Source: Arthrobacter sp. ZGTC412 (GTDB lineage: Bacteria; Actinomycetota; Actinomycetes; Actinomycetales; Micrococcaceae). Taken from it: 64,000 nt of DNA. Below are positions 52,843-61,072 of this stretch, piece after piece. Under the pieces are notes generated by a model, which ran no database searches, had not been told where the DNA came from, and worked only from the letters and a program-made list of their open reading frames with translations. The stretch spans positions 310,001-374,000 of the forward strand of contig NZ_PJII01000001.1 of the NCBI RefSeq assembly GCF_002929215.1. Direction: 5' to 3'. The first letter of the stretch is position 1, and each line of letters opens with the position of its first letter. The position numbers and the translations under genes were made by a program.

Positions 52843-53730
52843 ATGAAGGCATTTATGACCCGGCGGAAGTCATTCTTTGTGGCAGCTACCGCTGCCCTCG
52901 CCCTGTCCCTGAGCGCCTGCGGCGGAGGCGGAGCCGGCACCACCAGCGACCCCACCGTGGCCGAAAAGCCTACGTTCGCCGCCGGCACTACCATGGAAAA
53001 GCTCGCCTCGGCCGGCACCATCAAGATCGGCACCAAGTACGACCAGCCGCTCTTTGGCCAGGTGGGCCTGGACGGCAAGCCTGTCGGGTTCGACGTCGAA
53101 ATGGGCAAGCTGATCGCCGCCAAGCTGGGCATCGCCGCTGACAAGATCGAATGGTCGGAGACTGTTTCGGCCAACCGCGAACCGTTCATCGAGCAGGGCA
53201 AGGTTGACCTGGTGATCGCCACCTACACCATCAACGACAAGCGCAAGCAGGTTGTCAGCTTCGCGGGGCCTTACTACGAAGCCGGCCAGGCCCTGATGGT
53301 GAACAAGGACAATGACACCATCAAGACCCCTGAGGACGTTGCGGGCAAGAAGGTCTGCTCGGTTACCGGTTCGACGCCGGCCGCCACCATCGTGGACAAG
53401 TACAAGGCCGAACTCGTCCCGGCTGCCACCTACTCCGCCTGCCTCGAGCCGCTGCGCAACAAGCAGGTCGAAGCCATCACCACCGACAACGTGATCCTCG
53501 CCGGCTTCGTGGACAAGGAACCGGACGCCTTCAAGCTCGCTTCGGATGAAACCTTCACCAAGGAGCCCTACGGCATCGGCCTGAAGAAGGATGACACCGA
53601 GTTCCGCAACTGGATCAACGACCAGCTGGAAGCATTCCAGGAGGACGGGTCTTACAAGAAGGCCTGGGAGGCTACCGCAGGGGCAGTCATCAAGACTGCC
53701 CCTGAGCTGCCCGCGCTCGACCGTTACTAG
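52843..53730 (+). CDS. gluB: Glutamate-binding lipoprotein
   Basis: A 295-residue family 3 binding protein. The signal peptide ends in the lipobox LSAC with Cys26. The ligand domain has IKIGTKYDQPLFGQVGLDG and GFDVEMGKLIAAKLGI, typical of acidic amino-acid binding. Start ATG 52843 follows AAAGGA by 6-7 nt. A strong hairpin after the stop probably protects the mRNA so that binding protein is made in excess over the permeases. Confidence 0.93.
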   Translation: MKAFMTRRKSFFVAATAALALSLSACGGGGAGTTSDPTVAEKPTFAAGTTMEKLASAGTIKIGTKYDQPLFGQVGLDGKPVGFDVEMGKLIAAKLGIAADKIEWSETVSANREPFIEQGKVDLVIATYTINDKRKQVVSFAGPYYEAGQALMVNKDNDTIKTPEDVAGKKVCSVTGSTPAATIVDKYKAELVPAATYSACLEPLRNKQVEAITTDNVILAGFVDKEPDAFKLASDETFTKEPYGIGLKKDDTEFRNWINDQLEAFQEDGSYKKAWEATAGAVIKTAPELPALDRY

Positions 53731-53736
53731 GTAATT

Positions 53737-53777
53737 CAGTGGTTGCCGGGGCTGCACAGCGGCCCCGGCAACCACTG
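53737..53777 (+). terminator. Intercistronic 16-bp hairpin between gluB and gluC
   Basis: 53737-53752 pairs perfectly with 53762-53777 around a 9-nt loop. No T-run follows, so partial termination or 3'-end stabilisation of gluAB mRNA is more likely than a full stop. Confidence 0.8.
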
Positions 53778-53812
53778 TCTCCACCCGTCCACGCCCAGAG
53801 CCGAAGGATCCA

Positions 53813-54463
53813 ATGGACGTCATTCTTGAAAACCTCCCCCTGTACTGGAACGGTTTTCTCCGCACACTTTTCCTTTCCGCAGTTTCCGGCGTCATCGCGC
53901 TGGTGCTGGGGACCCTGCTCGCGGCAGCCAGGGTTTCCCCGGTGGCTGCGCTCCGCGGCTTCAGCACGGTTTATGTGGAGGTTCTCCGCAACACTCCGCT
54001 GACCATCGCCTTCTTCTTCGCAGCGATTGTCCTTCCCCGGCTCGGAGTGAAATTCGAGCAGTTCGAGATCGCTGCAATTATCGCGCTCAGTACCTACACC
54101 GCAGCGTTCATCGCCGAAGCTGTCCGCTCAGGTGTCAACAGCGTCCCGGTGGGCCAGGCCGAAGCCGCCCGCAGTATCGGCATGAACTTCGGGCAGGTCC
54201 TGAACCTCATCATCCTGCCGCAGGCCCTGCGGACCGTGGTCCCGCCGCTGATCAACATCCTGATCGCCTTGGTAAAGAACTCCTCTGTGGCCGGCGCCTT
54301 CTTTGTGCTCGAACTGTTCGGCTACGGCCGGCAGCTGGCCAACGCCAACGGTGATGCCGTGATCCCCGTCCTGCTGGGTGTTGCGTTCTTCTATCTGCTC
54401 CTCACCGTTCCGCTGGGCATCCTTGCCAGCACGGTGGAACGAAAGGTGGCGATTGCCCGATGA
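53813..54463 (+). CDS. gluC: Glutamate ABC transporter permease GluC
   Basis: A 216-residue HisQM-type permease with about five helices. The EAA loop is VPVGQAEAARSIGMNFGQV. Start ATG 53813 has GAAGGA upstream at 6 nt. The stop overlaps gluD as ATGA. It would pair with GluD as a heterodimer. Confidence 0.92.
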   Translation: MDVILENLPLYWNGFLRTLFLSAVSGVIALVLGTLLAAARVSPVAALRGFSTVYVEVLRNTPLTIAFFFAAIVLPRLGVKFEQFEIAAIIALSTYTAAFIAEAVRSGVNSVPVGQAEAARSIGMNFGQVLNLIILPQALRTVVPPLINILIALVKNSSVAGAFFVLELFGYGRQLANANGDAVIPVLLGVAFFYLLLTVPLGILASTVERKVAIAR

Positions 54464-55299
54464 GCTCTGTCCTTTATGATGTTCCCGGCCCCAAAGCCAG
54501 GCGTATTTCCCTGATTGGATCGATCGTAGGTTCCCTGCTGATTTTGGGCCTGCTGGCCTGGATCATCATGACCTTCGCCCAGCAGGGCATATTCGAAGGC
54601 CGCCGTTGGCAGATCTTCACCCGGGCCGACGTGTGGACACTCCTGGCCAACGGTCTCGGTGCAACGCTGAGCGCCGCGGCCCTGGCGGCAGTCATCGCAT
54701 TCCCCTTGGGACTCCTGCTTTGTTTGCTGCGCATTTCCGATGCGGCCTTTATCCGGATTCCTGTCCGCGTGGTGCTGGAATTCCTGCGCGGCATGCCCGT
54801 GGTCCTGATGATGCTGTTCGTCCTGTTGGGCTTCGGCACTTCGCCGTTCATTGCCGTGGTCACAGGCCTCGTGCTCTACAACTCGGCAGTGTTCGCAGAG
54901 ATCATCCGTGCCGGTATCCAGTCGCTCCCCAAGGGGCAGCGGGAAGCCGGGCTGGCCATAGGCCTGACCAGCTTCAAGTCCCGCATGCTGATCGAACTGC
55001 CGCAGGCCATCCGGCGGATGATGCCTTCGCTGGTGGCACAGATGGTGGTGCTCCTGAAGGACACGTCGCTGGGCTACATCGTGGCGTACGGCGAGCTCCT
55101 GCGCGCCGTTCAGGTGATGGCGGACTTCCTGGGCACGCAGTTCCTGTTCCCCATCTTCTTTGTGGCGGCCGCGATCTACATCGCCATCAACATCTGCGTC
55201 TCGAGGATCGCAGTGTGGATCGAGCGCCGCGGGTCCAAAAAGGCGGCCGGCGGAACGGTCAAAGCCGAACCCGCCGCAATTGAGGCCGGAGCCCCCTAA
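54460..55299 (+). CDS. gluD: Glutamate ABC transporter permease GluD
   Basis: A 279-residue permease. An N-terminal helix (SLIGSIVGSLLILGLLAWII) is followed by a periplasmic stretch and four more helices; the EAA loop is LPKGQREAGLAIGLTSFKS. The charged tail ends in KAEPAAIEAGAP. It starts at ATGA with gluC and is last in the operon, before a classic terminator. Confidence 0.92.
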   Translation: MSSVLYDVPGPKARRISLIGSIVGSLLILGLLAWIIMTFAQQGIFEGRRWQIFTRADVWTLLANGLGATLSAAALAAVIAFPLGLLLCLLRISDAAFIRIPVRVVLEFLRGMPVVLMMLFVLLGFGTSPFIAVVTGLVLYNSAVFAEIIRAGIQSLPKGQREAGLAIGLTSFKSRMLIELPQAIRRMMPSLVAQMVVLLKDTSLGYIVAYGELLRAVQVMADFLGTQFLFPIFFVAAAIYIAINICVSRIAVWIERRGSKKAAGGTVKAEPAAIEAGAP

Positions 55300-55314
55300 G
55301 CTCCCAGCTAAAGT

Positions 55315-55353
55315 GTGATGGCCCGGATCCTCGGATCCGGGCCATCACTTTTT
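55315..55353. terminator. Intrinsic terminator of gluABCD
   Basis: A perfect 16-bp stem (55315-55330 with 55333-55348), TC loop, then TTTTT. It also faces the end of dapE. Confidence 0.93.
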
Positions 55354-55358
55354 AACGT

Positions 55359-56495
55359 CTACCCAGCCAGCCAATCCTGCAAAGCCTGCAGGCACTTCCG
55401 AATGGCGTCCGCATGCACGTGTTCGTGGTCCTTATGGGCCAGCAGGGGGTCCCCCGGCCCGAAGTTCACCGCCGGGATTCCCAATTCGCTGAAACGCGCG
55501 ACGTCGGTCCAGCCGTATTTGGGCTTAGGCTCGGCTCCGACTGCGGCAATGAACGAAGCTGCGGCAGGGTGCTGGAGCCCGGGGCGGGCACCGGCGGCGG
55601 CATCGGTTCGGACCACCTTAAAACCTTCCAGGAGTTCCCGCACCACGGCCTCCGCCTGATCCGGCGACTTGTCCGGGGCGAAGCGGTAGTTTATTTCCAC
55701 CACGCACCGGTCAGGGATGACGTTACCGGCGGTGCCGCCGTTGATTTTTACCGCATTCAGGCTCTCGCGGTAGTCCAGGCCATCCACGTTGACGGTGGCC
55801 GGTTCATAGGCCGCCAACCGGGCCAGGATTGGTGCCGCCGCATGAATGGCGTTGCTGCCCATCCACGCGCGGGCGGAGTGGGCTGCCTCGCCCACCGTTG
55901 TTGCCTCAAACCTGCTGGTGCCGTTGCACCCGCCCTCCACTGTGCCGTCGGTAGGTTCCAGCAGGATGGCAAAGTCGCCGTCGAGCAGGTGGCCGTGGTT
56001 GCGCACCAGCCGGCCCAGGCCGCTCTTCACGGCCTCCACTTCCTCGTGGTCGTAGAAAACAAAGGTCACGTCCCGCTTTGGGGTGGCCCCGTCGTCGAAC
56101 ATTGTGGCCGCCAGGGCGAGCTGCACGGCGACGCCGCCCTTCATGTCGGTGGCGCCTCGGCCGTACAGGATTCCCTCCCCGGGGACGCCGGACTCCCAGC
56201 TGGAGGGGACCGTTCCCTTGGACCCTTCGGTCAACGGCAGCGGAACGGTGTCCAGGTGGCCTGCGAGGATGACTCGTTCCTGGTTGCCCAGCTCCGTGCG
56301 GGCAATGATCGAGTCGCCGTCGCGGACAACGTGCAGGTCCGGAATGGTCAGCAGGGCCGATTCAACGGCATCGGCCAACGCAGTCTCATTTCCGGACACG
56401 CTGTTGATGTCCATGATGGCGGCGGTCAGGAGCGCAACATCCTGGCGGAGGTCTAGCTGAAGGGCGGGAGATTCCGGTGCGGTTTCGGCAGTCAC
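55359..56495 (-). CDS. dapE: Succinyl-diaminopimelate desuccinylase
   Basis: A 378-residue M20-family metallohydrolase releasing succinate from N-succinyl-LL-diaminopimelate, for lysine and peptidoglycan. Metal ligands: LAGHLDTVPL (His, Asp), GATDMKGGVAV (Asp), DHEEVEAVKSG (Glu pair), and the late His in LAHKDHEHVHAD. Start GTG 56495 follows TAGACT by 6 nt. It is divergent from dapD with 50 bp between start codons, so the two promoters overlap. Confidence 0.95.
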   Translation of the reverse strand: MTAETAPESPALQLDLRQDVALLTAAIMDINSVSGNETALADAVESALLTIPDLHVVRDGDSIIARTELGNQERVILAGHLDTVPLPLTEGSKGTVPSSWESGVPGEGILYGRGATDMKGGVAVQLALAATMFDDGATPKRDVTFVFYDHEEVEAVKSGLGRLVRNHGHLLDGDFAILLEPTDGTVEGGCNGTSRFEATTVGEAAHSARAWMGSNAIHAAAPILARLAAYEPATVNVDGLDYRESLNAVKINGGTAGNVIPDRCVVEINYRFAPDKSPDQAEAVVRELLEGFKVVRTDAAAGARPGLQHPAAASFIAAVGAEPKPKYGWTDVARFSELGIPAVNFGPGDPLLAHKDHEHVHADAIRKCLQALQDWLAG

Positions 56496-56507
56496 GAAGC
56501 CAGTCTA
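56496..56507 (-). promoter_or_regulatory. Leaderless-type -10 box of dapE
   Basis: TAGACT (56507-56502), 6-nt spacer, then GTG 56495. Confidence 0.6.
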
Positions 56508-56533
56508 GTTCGGAGCAGGTCCCCGGCCCTCGA

Positions 56534-56545
56534 TAGACTGGAGCC
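56534..56545 (+). promoter_or_regulatory. Leaderless-type -10 box of dapD
   Basis: TAGACT (56534-56539), 6-nt spacer, then ATG 56546. It is the same hexamer and spacing as dapE. Confidence 0.6.
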
Positions 56546-57586
56546 ATGACTGAGACTGCTTCCTCCGCTGTGCCCGAAATCCAGAACGCCCCCACCGAAG
56601 AACGCTCCGCCTACGGCTTCGGCGTGGCCACCATTGCGTCTGCCAAAGGCAAAGAAACAGGTGATGCCACCGTCCTGGACGTCTGGTACCCGGCGCCGGC
56701 CCTGGGTGTTGCCGCAGAACACCTGCGTGCAGTGGAGAACGCGGACGAGGCCCTCACCAGCATCGCCGAGGCCGGAACCGATGAGGACCGCGGCACCGAG
56801 CAGAAGGTGGTCTTTGTCCAGATCAACCTCGACGAAGCCCCGGCCGACACCGCTGACGCCTACCTGCGCCTGCACCTCCTCTCGCACCGCCTGGTCCGGC
56901 CGAACAGCATCAACCTGGACGGCATCTTCGGCAAGCTGCCTAACGTCGTGTGGACCAACTTCGGGCCCGCCGCGGTGGAGGGCTTCGAACTGACGCGTGC
57001 CCGGCTGCGCCGCCGCGGTGCCGTCACCGTGTACGGCATCGACAAGTTCCCCCGGATGGTGGACTACGTTGTCCCCACCGGTGTCAGGATTGCCGACGCC
57101 GACCGTGTCCGCCTGGGTGCCCACCTGGCGGAAGGCACCACCGTGATGCACGAAGGCTTCGTCAACTTCAACGCCGGAACGCTGGGCACCTCCATGGTTG
57201 AAGGCCGGATTTCCGCCGGCGTGGTGACCGGTGACGGCAGCGATGTCGGCGGCGGAGCATCGATCATGGGCACGCTATCCGGCGGCGGCAAGGAGAAAAT
57301 CACCATTGGCGAGCGGGTCCTGCTCGGTGCGAACTCCGGCGTGGGCATCAGCATCGGCGACGATTCAGTGGTGGAAGCCGGCCTTTATGTCACGGCAGGA
57401 ACCCGCGTGCGGGTACCGGGTCCCAAGGACGAGGTGGGCGAAGACACCACCAAGATCGTGAAGGCCGCGGAACTCTCCGGTGTCCCCAACCTGCTGTTCC
57501 GCCGCAACTCCACCAGCGGTGCGGTGGAGGTCCTTCCCCGTGCGGGCCAGACCGTGGAACTGAACGACGCCCTGCACGCCAACTGA
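56546..57586 (+). CDS. dapD: Tetrahydrodipicolinate N-succinyltransferase
   Basis: A 346-residue actinobacterial-type DapD. The N-terminal domain (about 1-160) is specific to this branch; the C-terminal left-handed beta-helix has hexapeptide repeats ([47 protein letters not shown]-like). It transfers succinyl from CoA in the lysine/DAP pathway, one step before DapC. With dapE (divergent) and dapC at 62.6 kb, the succinylase branch is well covered. Confidence 0.94.
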   Translation: MTETASSAVPEIQNAPTEERSAYGFGVATIASAKGKETGDATVLDVWYPAPALGVAAEHLRAVENADEALTSIAEAGTDEDRGTEQKVVFVQINLDEAPADTADAYLRLHLLSHRLVRPNSINLDGIFGKLPNVVWTNFGPAAVEGFELTRARLRRRGAVTVYGIDKFPRMVDYVVPTGVRIADADRVRLGAHLAEGTTVMHEGFVNFNAGTLGTSMVEGRISAGVVTGDGSDVGGGASIMGTLSGGGKEKITIGERVLLGANSGVGISIGDDSVVEAGLYVTAGTRVRVPGPKDEVGEDTTKIVKAAELSGVPNLLFRRNSTSGAVEVLPRAGQTVELNDALHAN

Positions 57587-57591
57587 TTTTT

Positions 57592-58443
57592 ATGGCACGA
57601 AGCCGCGGCCTGCGCCGCCTCCTGGTGATGCTGCTCGCCCTCGCACTGGTGGCGTGCGGCGTCTATGCGGCGGTATTTTTTGTGCAGCGTTCCGAGACCC
57701 TCGTTTCGGAACGCTGCATCGCCGTCGTAGGTGGAGGAACGGCAGAGCTGGCACCTGACCAGGCCGTATACGCTTCCCTGATTTCCGCCGTCGCTGTCCA
57801 GCGGGGACTCCCGCCGCGGGCCGCGAGCATCGCACTGGCCACCGCAATGCAGGAGTCCAAGCTCCGGAACATCGCCCACGGAGACCAGGCAGGCCCTGAT
57901 TCGCGGGGGCTGTTCCAGCAGCGTCCCTCACAGGGCTGGGGAACCGAGGCGCAGGTGATGGACCCTTACTACGCAGCCAACGCCTTCTACGACGCACTGG
58001 TCCAAATTCCGGACTATGAGTCGATGGAGATCACGGAGGCGGCGCAGACGGTCCAGCGGTCCGCCTTCCCCACCGCCTATGCCCAGCATGAGCAGATGGG
58101 ACGCTCATTTGCCTCCGGACTGTCAGGCCAGACGCCCGAAGCCGTCGAATGCACGCTCCGTTCCGCGGTTGCTGCCGGCGACCCCGTCGCCGTGTCAGCC
58201 GAACTGGTCCAGGCCTACGGTCCGCTGGACACGGCAGTGGAGGGCCAGACCCTGGTGGTGGAGGCCAGCGGCAACCAGGCCTGGTCGGTAGCCCAGTGGG
58301 CCGTCGCAAACGCCAAGGGCTACGAAGTGACGCAGGTGCAGGTGGCAGGACGCAGCTGGGACCGAGGACAGCGGAACGGCTGGCAGGAATCAACGGCCGC
58401 TGACGGGCAGGTCCGGATCACGGTTTCACCGGCCATCGCCTAA
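57592..58443 (+). CDS. Membrane-anchored protein with lysozyme/transglycosylase-like domain
   Basis: A 283-residue protein. An N-terminal helix (LLVMLLALALVACGVYAAVFF) anchors it outside. Residues about 60-170 resemble a lysozyme-fold domain: IALATAMQESKLRNIAHGDQ, with Glu as catalytic candidate, then SRGLFQQRPSQGWG and DPYYAANAFYDAL. The C-terminal about 100 residues form a separate unknown domain. A peptidoglycan-related role is inferred. It starts 6 nt after the dapD stop with no Shine-Dalgarno, so it is coupled to a peptidoglycan-precursor gene. VAC in the helix could be read as a lipobox. Confidence 0.75.
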   Translation: MARSRGLRRLLVMLLALALVACGVYAAVFFVQRSETLVSERCIAVVGGGTAELAPDQAVYASLISAVAVQRGLPPRAASIALATAMQESKLRNIAHGDQAGPDSRGLFQQRPSQGWGTEAQVMDPYYAANAFYDALVQIPDYESMEITEAAQTVQRSAFPTAYAQHEQMGRSFASGLSGQTPEAVECTLRSAVAAGDPVAVSAELVQAYGPLDTAVEGQTLVVEASGNQAWSVAQWAVANAKGYEVTQVQVAGRSWDRGQRNGWQESTAADGQVRITVSPAIA

Positions 58444-58465
58444 GGCGCCCCCTGCCAGCTGTGTT

Positions 58466-59077
58466 CTAAGCCAGGATCTCCACCACGGGCTGGACGTAGC
58501 TGCGGAACAGTTCAGGCTGGCCCATCAGCTGGTGGCTCATGATGATCTTGTCCGGCTCCAGGTACCAGGCCCGCTGCTCATTCAACGGCAATTCGATAAT
58601 GGTCAGCTTGAAGTCGCGGGCGTCCCGCCCCACTTCCAGCAGTCTGTCATCCACCATGTCTTCCAGCAGCTGGTCCGCGCCGATGGCAGCGCGCTCCGCT
58701 TCCAGCTCGGCGTACTCACTCCTGCGCTCCCGCGCCCAGGTGAGGGCAGAACCGAAGTGTGCCTGGAGTACGCGCTGCAGGGCGGGCGAATTACCAAAAG
58801 CCTCAAATTCGGGCGGCGACAGTTCAGGCGACGTCTGAGGATGGGCCTTGAGCAGCTGCGCCCACCAGGCCTCCCATTCCGTCTTGAGCACGCTCAAACC
58901 ACCAACGTCCGCGGTGAGGTGGGAGTGGTCCGCATGGCGGATTTTCGGAGCAGCGTGGGACAGGGCCGGATTGCCCGCGCCGTCCAGCCCGGCTGCATCG
59001 CGGACATACAGGGCGATCATCATTGGCCCGGACGTATCGGTGGTGATCTGCCACCCGGAACCGCCTGTTTGGTGCAT
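58466..59077 (-). CDS. Conserved hypothetical protein, no recognised domain
   Basis: A 203-residue soluble protein, no signal peptide or membrane segment. It has several Trp-rich segments (TEWEAWWAQLL), an acidic helical centre (RRSEYAELEAERAAIGADQLLEDM) and ends VEILA. I do not recognise a family. AAGGA lies 8 nt before ATG 59077. It follows the TetR gene on the same strand by 101 nt, so it may be that regulator's target or operon partner. It is convergent with the lysozyme-like gene. Confidence 0.7.
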   Translation of the reverse strand: MHQTGGSGWQITTDTSGPMMIALYVRDAAGLDGAGNPALSHAAPKIRHADHSHLTADVGGLSVLKTEWEAWWAQLLKAHPQTSPELSPPEFEAFGNSPALQRVLQAHFGSALTWARERRSEYAELEAERAAIGADQLLEDMVDDRLLEVGRDARDFKLTIIELPLNEQRAWYLEPDKIIMSHQLMGQPELFRSYVQPVVEILA

Positions 59078-59178
59078 CCGAAATCCTTCCCTGGCGTGCT
59101 GCTACCGGGCCTGTTGATCCGGTTCCACGCCCCCCCGGTTATCAGTCTATTCCCCCACGTTGCCGACGTTAACGGCAG

Positions 59179-59787
59179 TCACGACTCCAGCCCCTCAAGG
59201 TGCCGCTCCAGGACATCGAGGCACATCCGGGCTGTCATCCAGCCCGGCTGGAGCAGGGCATGCATGCACAGCCCGTCAAGGGTCGCCAGAAGCCTTTCGG
59301 CCTCCACCACCAGTATCTCCTCAGGCTCATCTGCAGGCACCAGGGTGGTGACGACACGTCCCACCAGGGCAGCGACCTCCCGGTGGCTGCGGTCCGCCTC
59401 AGCTCCCAGGAACGGCTTGATTCGCGCGGCATTGCGGAAGGCCATCCAGACGCAGGCCTCCACAGCCCGTTGTTCATCCAGCGGGAGCAGTTCGCTCAAC
59501 AGTGTTAAAACGGCCCGGCGGTGTTCAGCGCTTGCCGGCGGGGTCTTCTGCAGGGCGACCAGGGCCCGGTCCAGCCTGGCCACAATACTGTCGATGACCC
59601 TGGCGAAGGAGTAGGCGAGGAGCTCCTCGCTTCCCGCGAAGTAGTGGCGTACTGACCCGACGGCGAGTCCCGCCTCGTCTGCCACTTCCCGCAGTGATGC
59701 CCTTTCGAGCCCGTCCACCGCGATGATCCGCCAGACCGCTTCAACCACATCCTGGCGCCGGGCTTCGGCATTGACTATTTTAGGCAC
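59179..59787 (-). CDS. TetR-family regulator (BetI-like)
   Basis: A 202-residue TetR regulator. The helix-turn-helix is SLREVADEAGLAVGSVRHYF. The C-terminal ligand domain (about 80-200) is of the BetI/YcdC-type (TetR_C_6-like, EACVWMAFRNAARIKPFL). Start GTG 59787 (PKIVNAEARRQD) is preferred over 59826, because an operator-like palindrome lies between the two. Ligand unknown. Confidence 0.87.
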   Translation of the reverse strand: MPKIVNAEARRQDVVEAVWRIIAVDGLERASLREVADEAGLAVGSVRHYFAGSEELLAYSFARVIDSIVARLDRALVALQKTPPASAEHRRAVLTLLSELLPLDEQRAVEACVWMAFRNAARIKPFLGAEADRSHREVAALVGRVVTTLVPADEPEEILVVEAERLLATLDGLCMHALLQPGWMTARMCLDVLERHLEGLES

Positions 59788-59797
59788 TATTCTTTTT

Positions 59798-59811
59798 AGC
59801 ACAACCGTGCT
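59798..59811. promoter_or_regulatory. Palindrome before the TetR gene
   Basis: AGCAC-N4-GTGCT, 10-24 bp upstream of GTG 59787, in a TA-rich promoter-like stretch. Probable autoregulatory operator. Confidence 0.5.
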
Positions 59812-59907
59812 CAATAGCATGGCCAAACCACCGCCGCCTGGTAAGTAAGCGCGTTGTCATGCTGCCCGTCATCCGGGACACACCGGCGGAACGGTGCCCG
59901 GTTGGGA

Positions 59908-59920
59908 TAGCGTTGGAGGC
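59908..59920 (+). promoter_or_regulatory. Leaderless-type -10 box of galE
   Basis: TAGCGT (59908-59913), 7-nt spacer, then ATG 59921. GGAGG in the spacer is only 1 nt from the ATG, too close to act as a normal Shine-Dalgarno. Confidence 0.5.
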
Positions 59921-60934
59921 ATGAAAATTCTGGTCACAGGGGGCACCGGTTACATCGGTTCCCACACTGTTCTGTCCCTGCAGGAAGCCGGCCATGACGT
60001 GGTGGTCATCGACAACCTCGTCAACTCCAGCGAAGAGTCGCTTCGCCGGGTTGCGGAGCTCACCGGCAAGACCGCCGAGTTCCACGACGCTGACCTGGTG
60101 GACGAAGCCGCCGTGGAGAAAGTATTCACCGGTAACACCATCGACGCCGTAATCCACTTCGCCGGGTTAAAGGCTGTGGGCGAGTCAGTGCGAGAGCCGC
60201 TCAAGTACTACTACAACAACCTGGTGGGGACCCTGAACCTCATCCGGGTCATGGACCGGCACAACGTCCGCTCCATTGTCTTCAGCTCCTCCGCCACTGT
60301 CTACGGCGAGCACAACCCCATCCCCTACGTGGAAAAGATGGAGATCGGGGCCAACAACCCCTACGGCCGCACCAAGGAACAGATCGAGGACATCCTCTCG
60401 GACCTGGGATCCGCCGACAGCCGCTGGCATATAGCCCTGCTGCGCTACTTCAACCCCGTTGGGGCGCACCCCTCCGGCCGGATCGGCGAGGACCCCCAGG
60501 GCATCCCGAACAACCTGGTGCCCTTCATCGCCCAGGTGGCCGTGGGGCGCCGCGAAAAGCTGATGGTGTTCGGGGGCGATTACGACACCCCGGATGGCAC
60601 CTGCCTGCGCGACTACATCCACGTCGTGGACCTGGCCGAAGGCCACGTGGCCGCCCTGAACCATGTGGCGGACCGCGCCGGCGTCTTCCGCTGGAACCTC
60701 GGCTCCGGCAAGGGCTCTTCGGTGCTGGAGGTCCTCCGCTCCTTCGAGAAGGCAGTGGGAAAGCCCATCCCCTACGAGATCACGGGCCGCCGTGCCGGCG
60801 ACCTGCCGGCCTTCTGGGCCGACGCCACCTCAGCCCTGGCTGACCTCAGCTGGTCCACCACCAAGACTGTGGATGAGATGTGCGAGGACCACTGGCGCTG
60901 GCAGAAAAACAATCCCCAGGGCTACGCCTCCTAG
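59921..60934 (+). CDS. galE: UDP-glucose 4-epimerase
   Basis: A 337-residue extended short-chain dehydrogenase. The NAD motif is VTGGTGYIGSHTVLSL; the catalytic SST/YxxxK elements are FSSSATVYG and NNPYGRTKEQ. It interconverts UDP-glucose and UDP-galactose for sugar use and cell-surface polymers. ATG 59921 gives the family's exact N-terminus (MKILVTGG). It is convergent with gltA; two hairpins lie between. Confidence 0.95.
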   Translation: MKILVTGGTGYIGSHTVLSLQEAGHDVVVIDNLVNSSEESLRRVAELTGKTAEFHDADLVDEAAVEKVFTGNTIDAVIHFAGLKAVGESVREPLKYYYNNLVGTLNLIRVMDRHNVRSIVFSSSATVYGEHNPIPYVEKMEIGANNPYGRTKEQIEDILSDLGSADSRWHIALLRYFNPVGAHPSGRIGEDPQGIPNNLVPFIAQVAVGRREKLMVFGGDYDTPDGTCLRDYIHVVDLAEGHVAALNHVADRAGVFRWNLGSGKGSSVLEVLRSFEKAVGKPIPYEITGRRAGDLPAFWADATSALADLSWSTTKTVDEMCEDHWRWQKNNPQGYAS

Positions 60935-60941
60935 CATCGAT

Positions 60942-60989
60942 TGCTCCGTAACGGGCCTTTAGGAGCCCCATAAGGGCCGTTACGGAACA
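60942..60989. repeat. Long hairpin C between convergent galE and gltA
   Basis: TCCGTAACGG (60945-60954) pairs with CCGTTACGGA (60977-60986), then CCTT (60956-60959) with AAGG (60972-60975). The loop on the minus strand is ATGGGGCTCCTA. It resembles hairpins A and B in architecture and loop. Confidence 0.8.
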
Positions 60990-61004
60990 GCGGATGTGAT
61001 TAAA

Positions 61005-61045
61005 GACGTCGGCCGCCCACCTCTGAGAGGTGGGCGGCCGACGTC
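61005..61045. terminator. 20-bp perfect palindromic terminator of gltA/galE
   Basis: 61005-61024 pairs perfectly with 61026-61045 around a single G. On the minus strand it is followed by TTTAAT, so it ends gltA. Confidence 0.88.
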
Positions 61046-61072
61046 GTACTTCAGGCTATGCAGAACAGGAGG

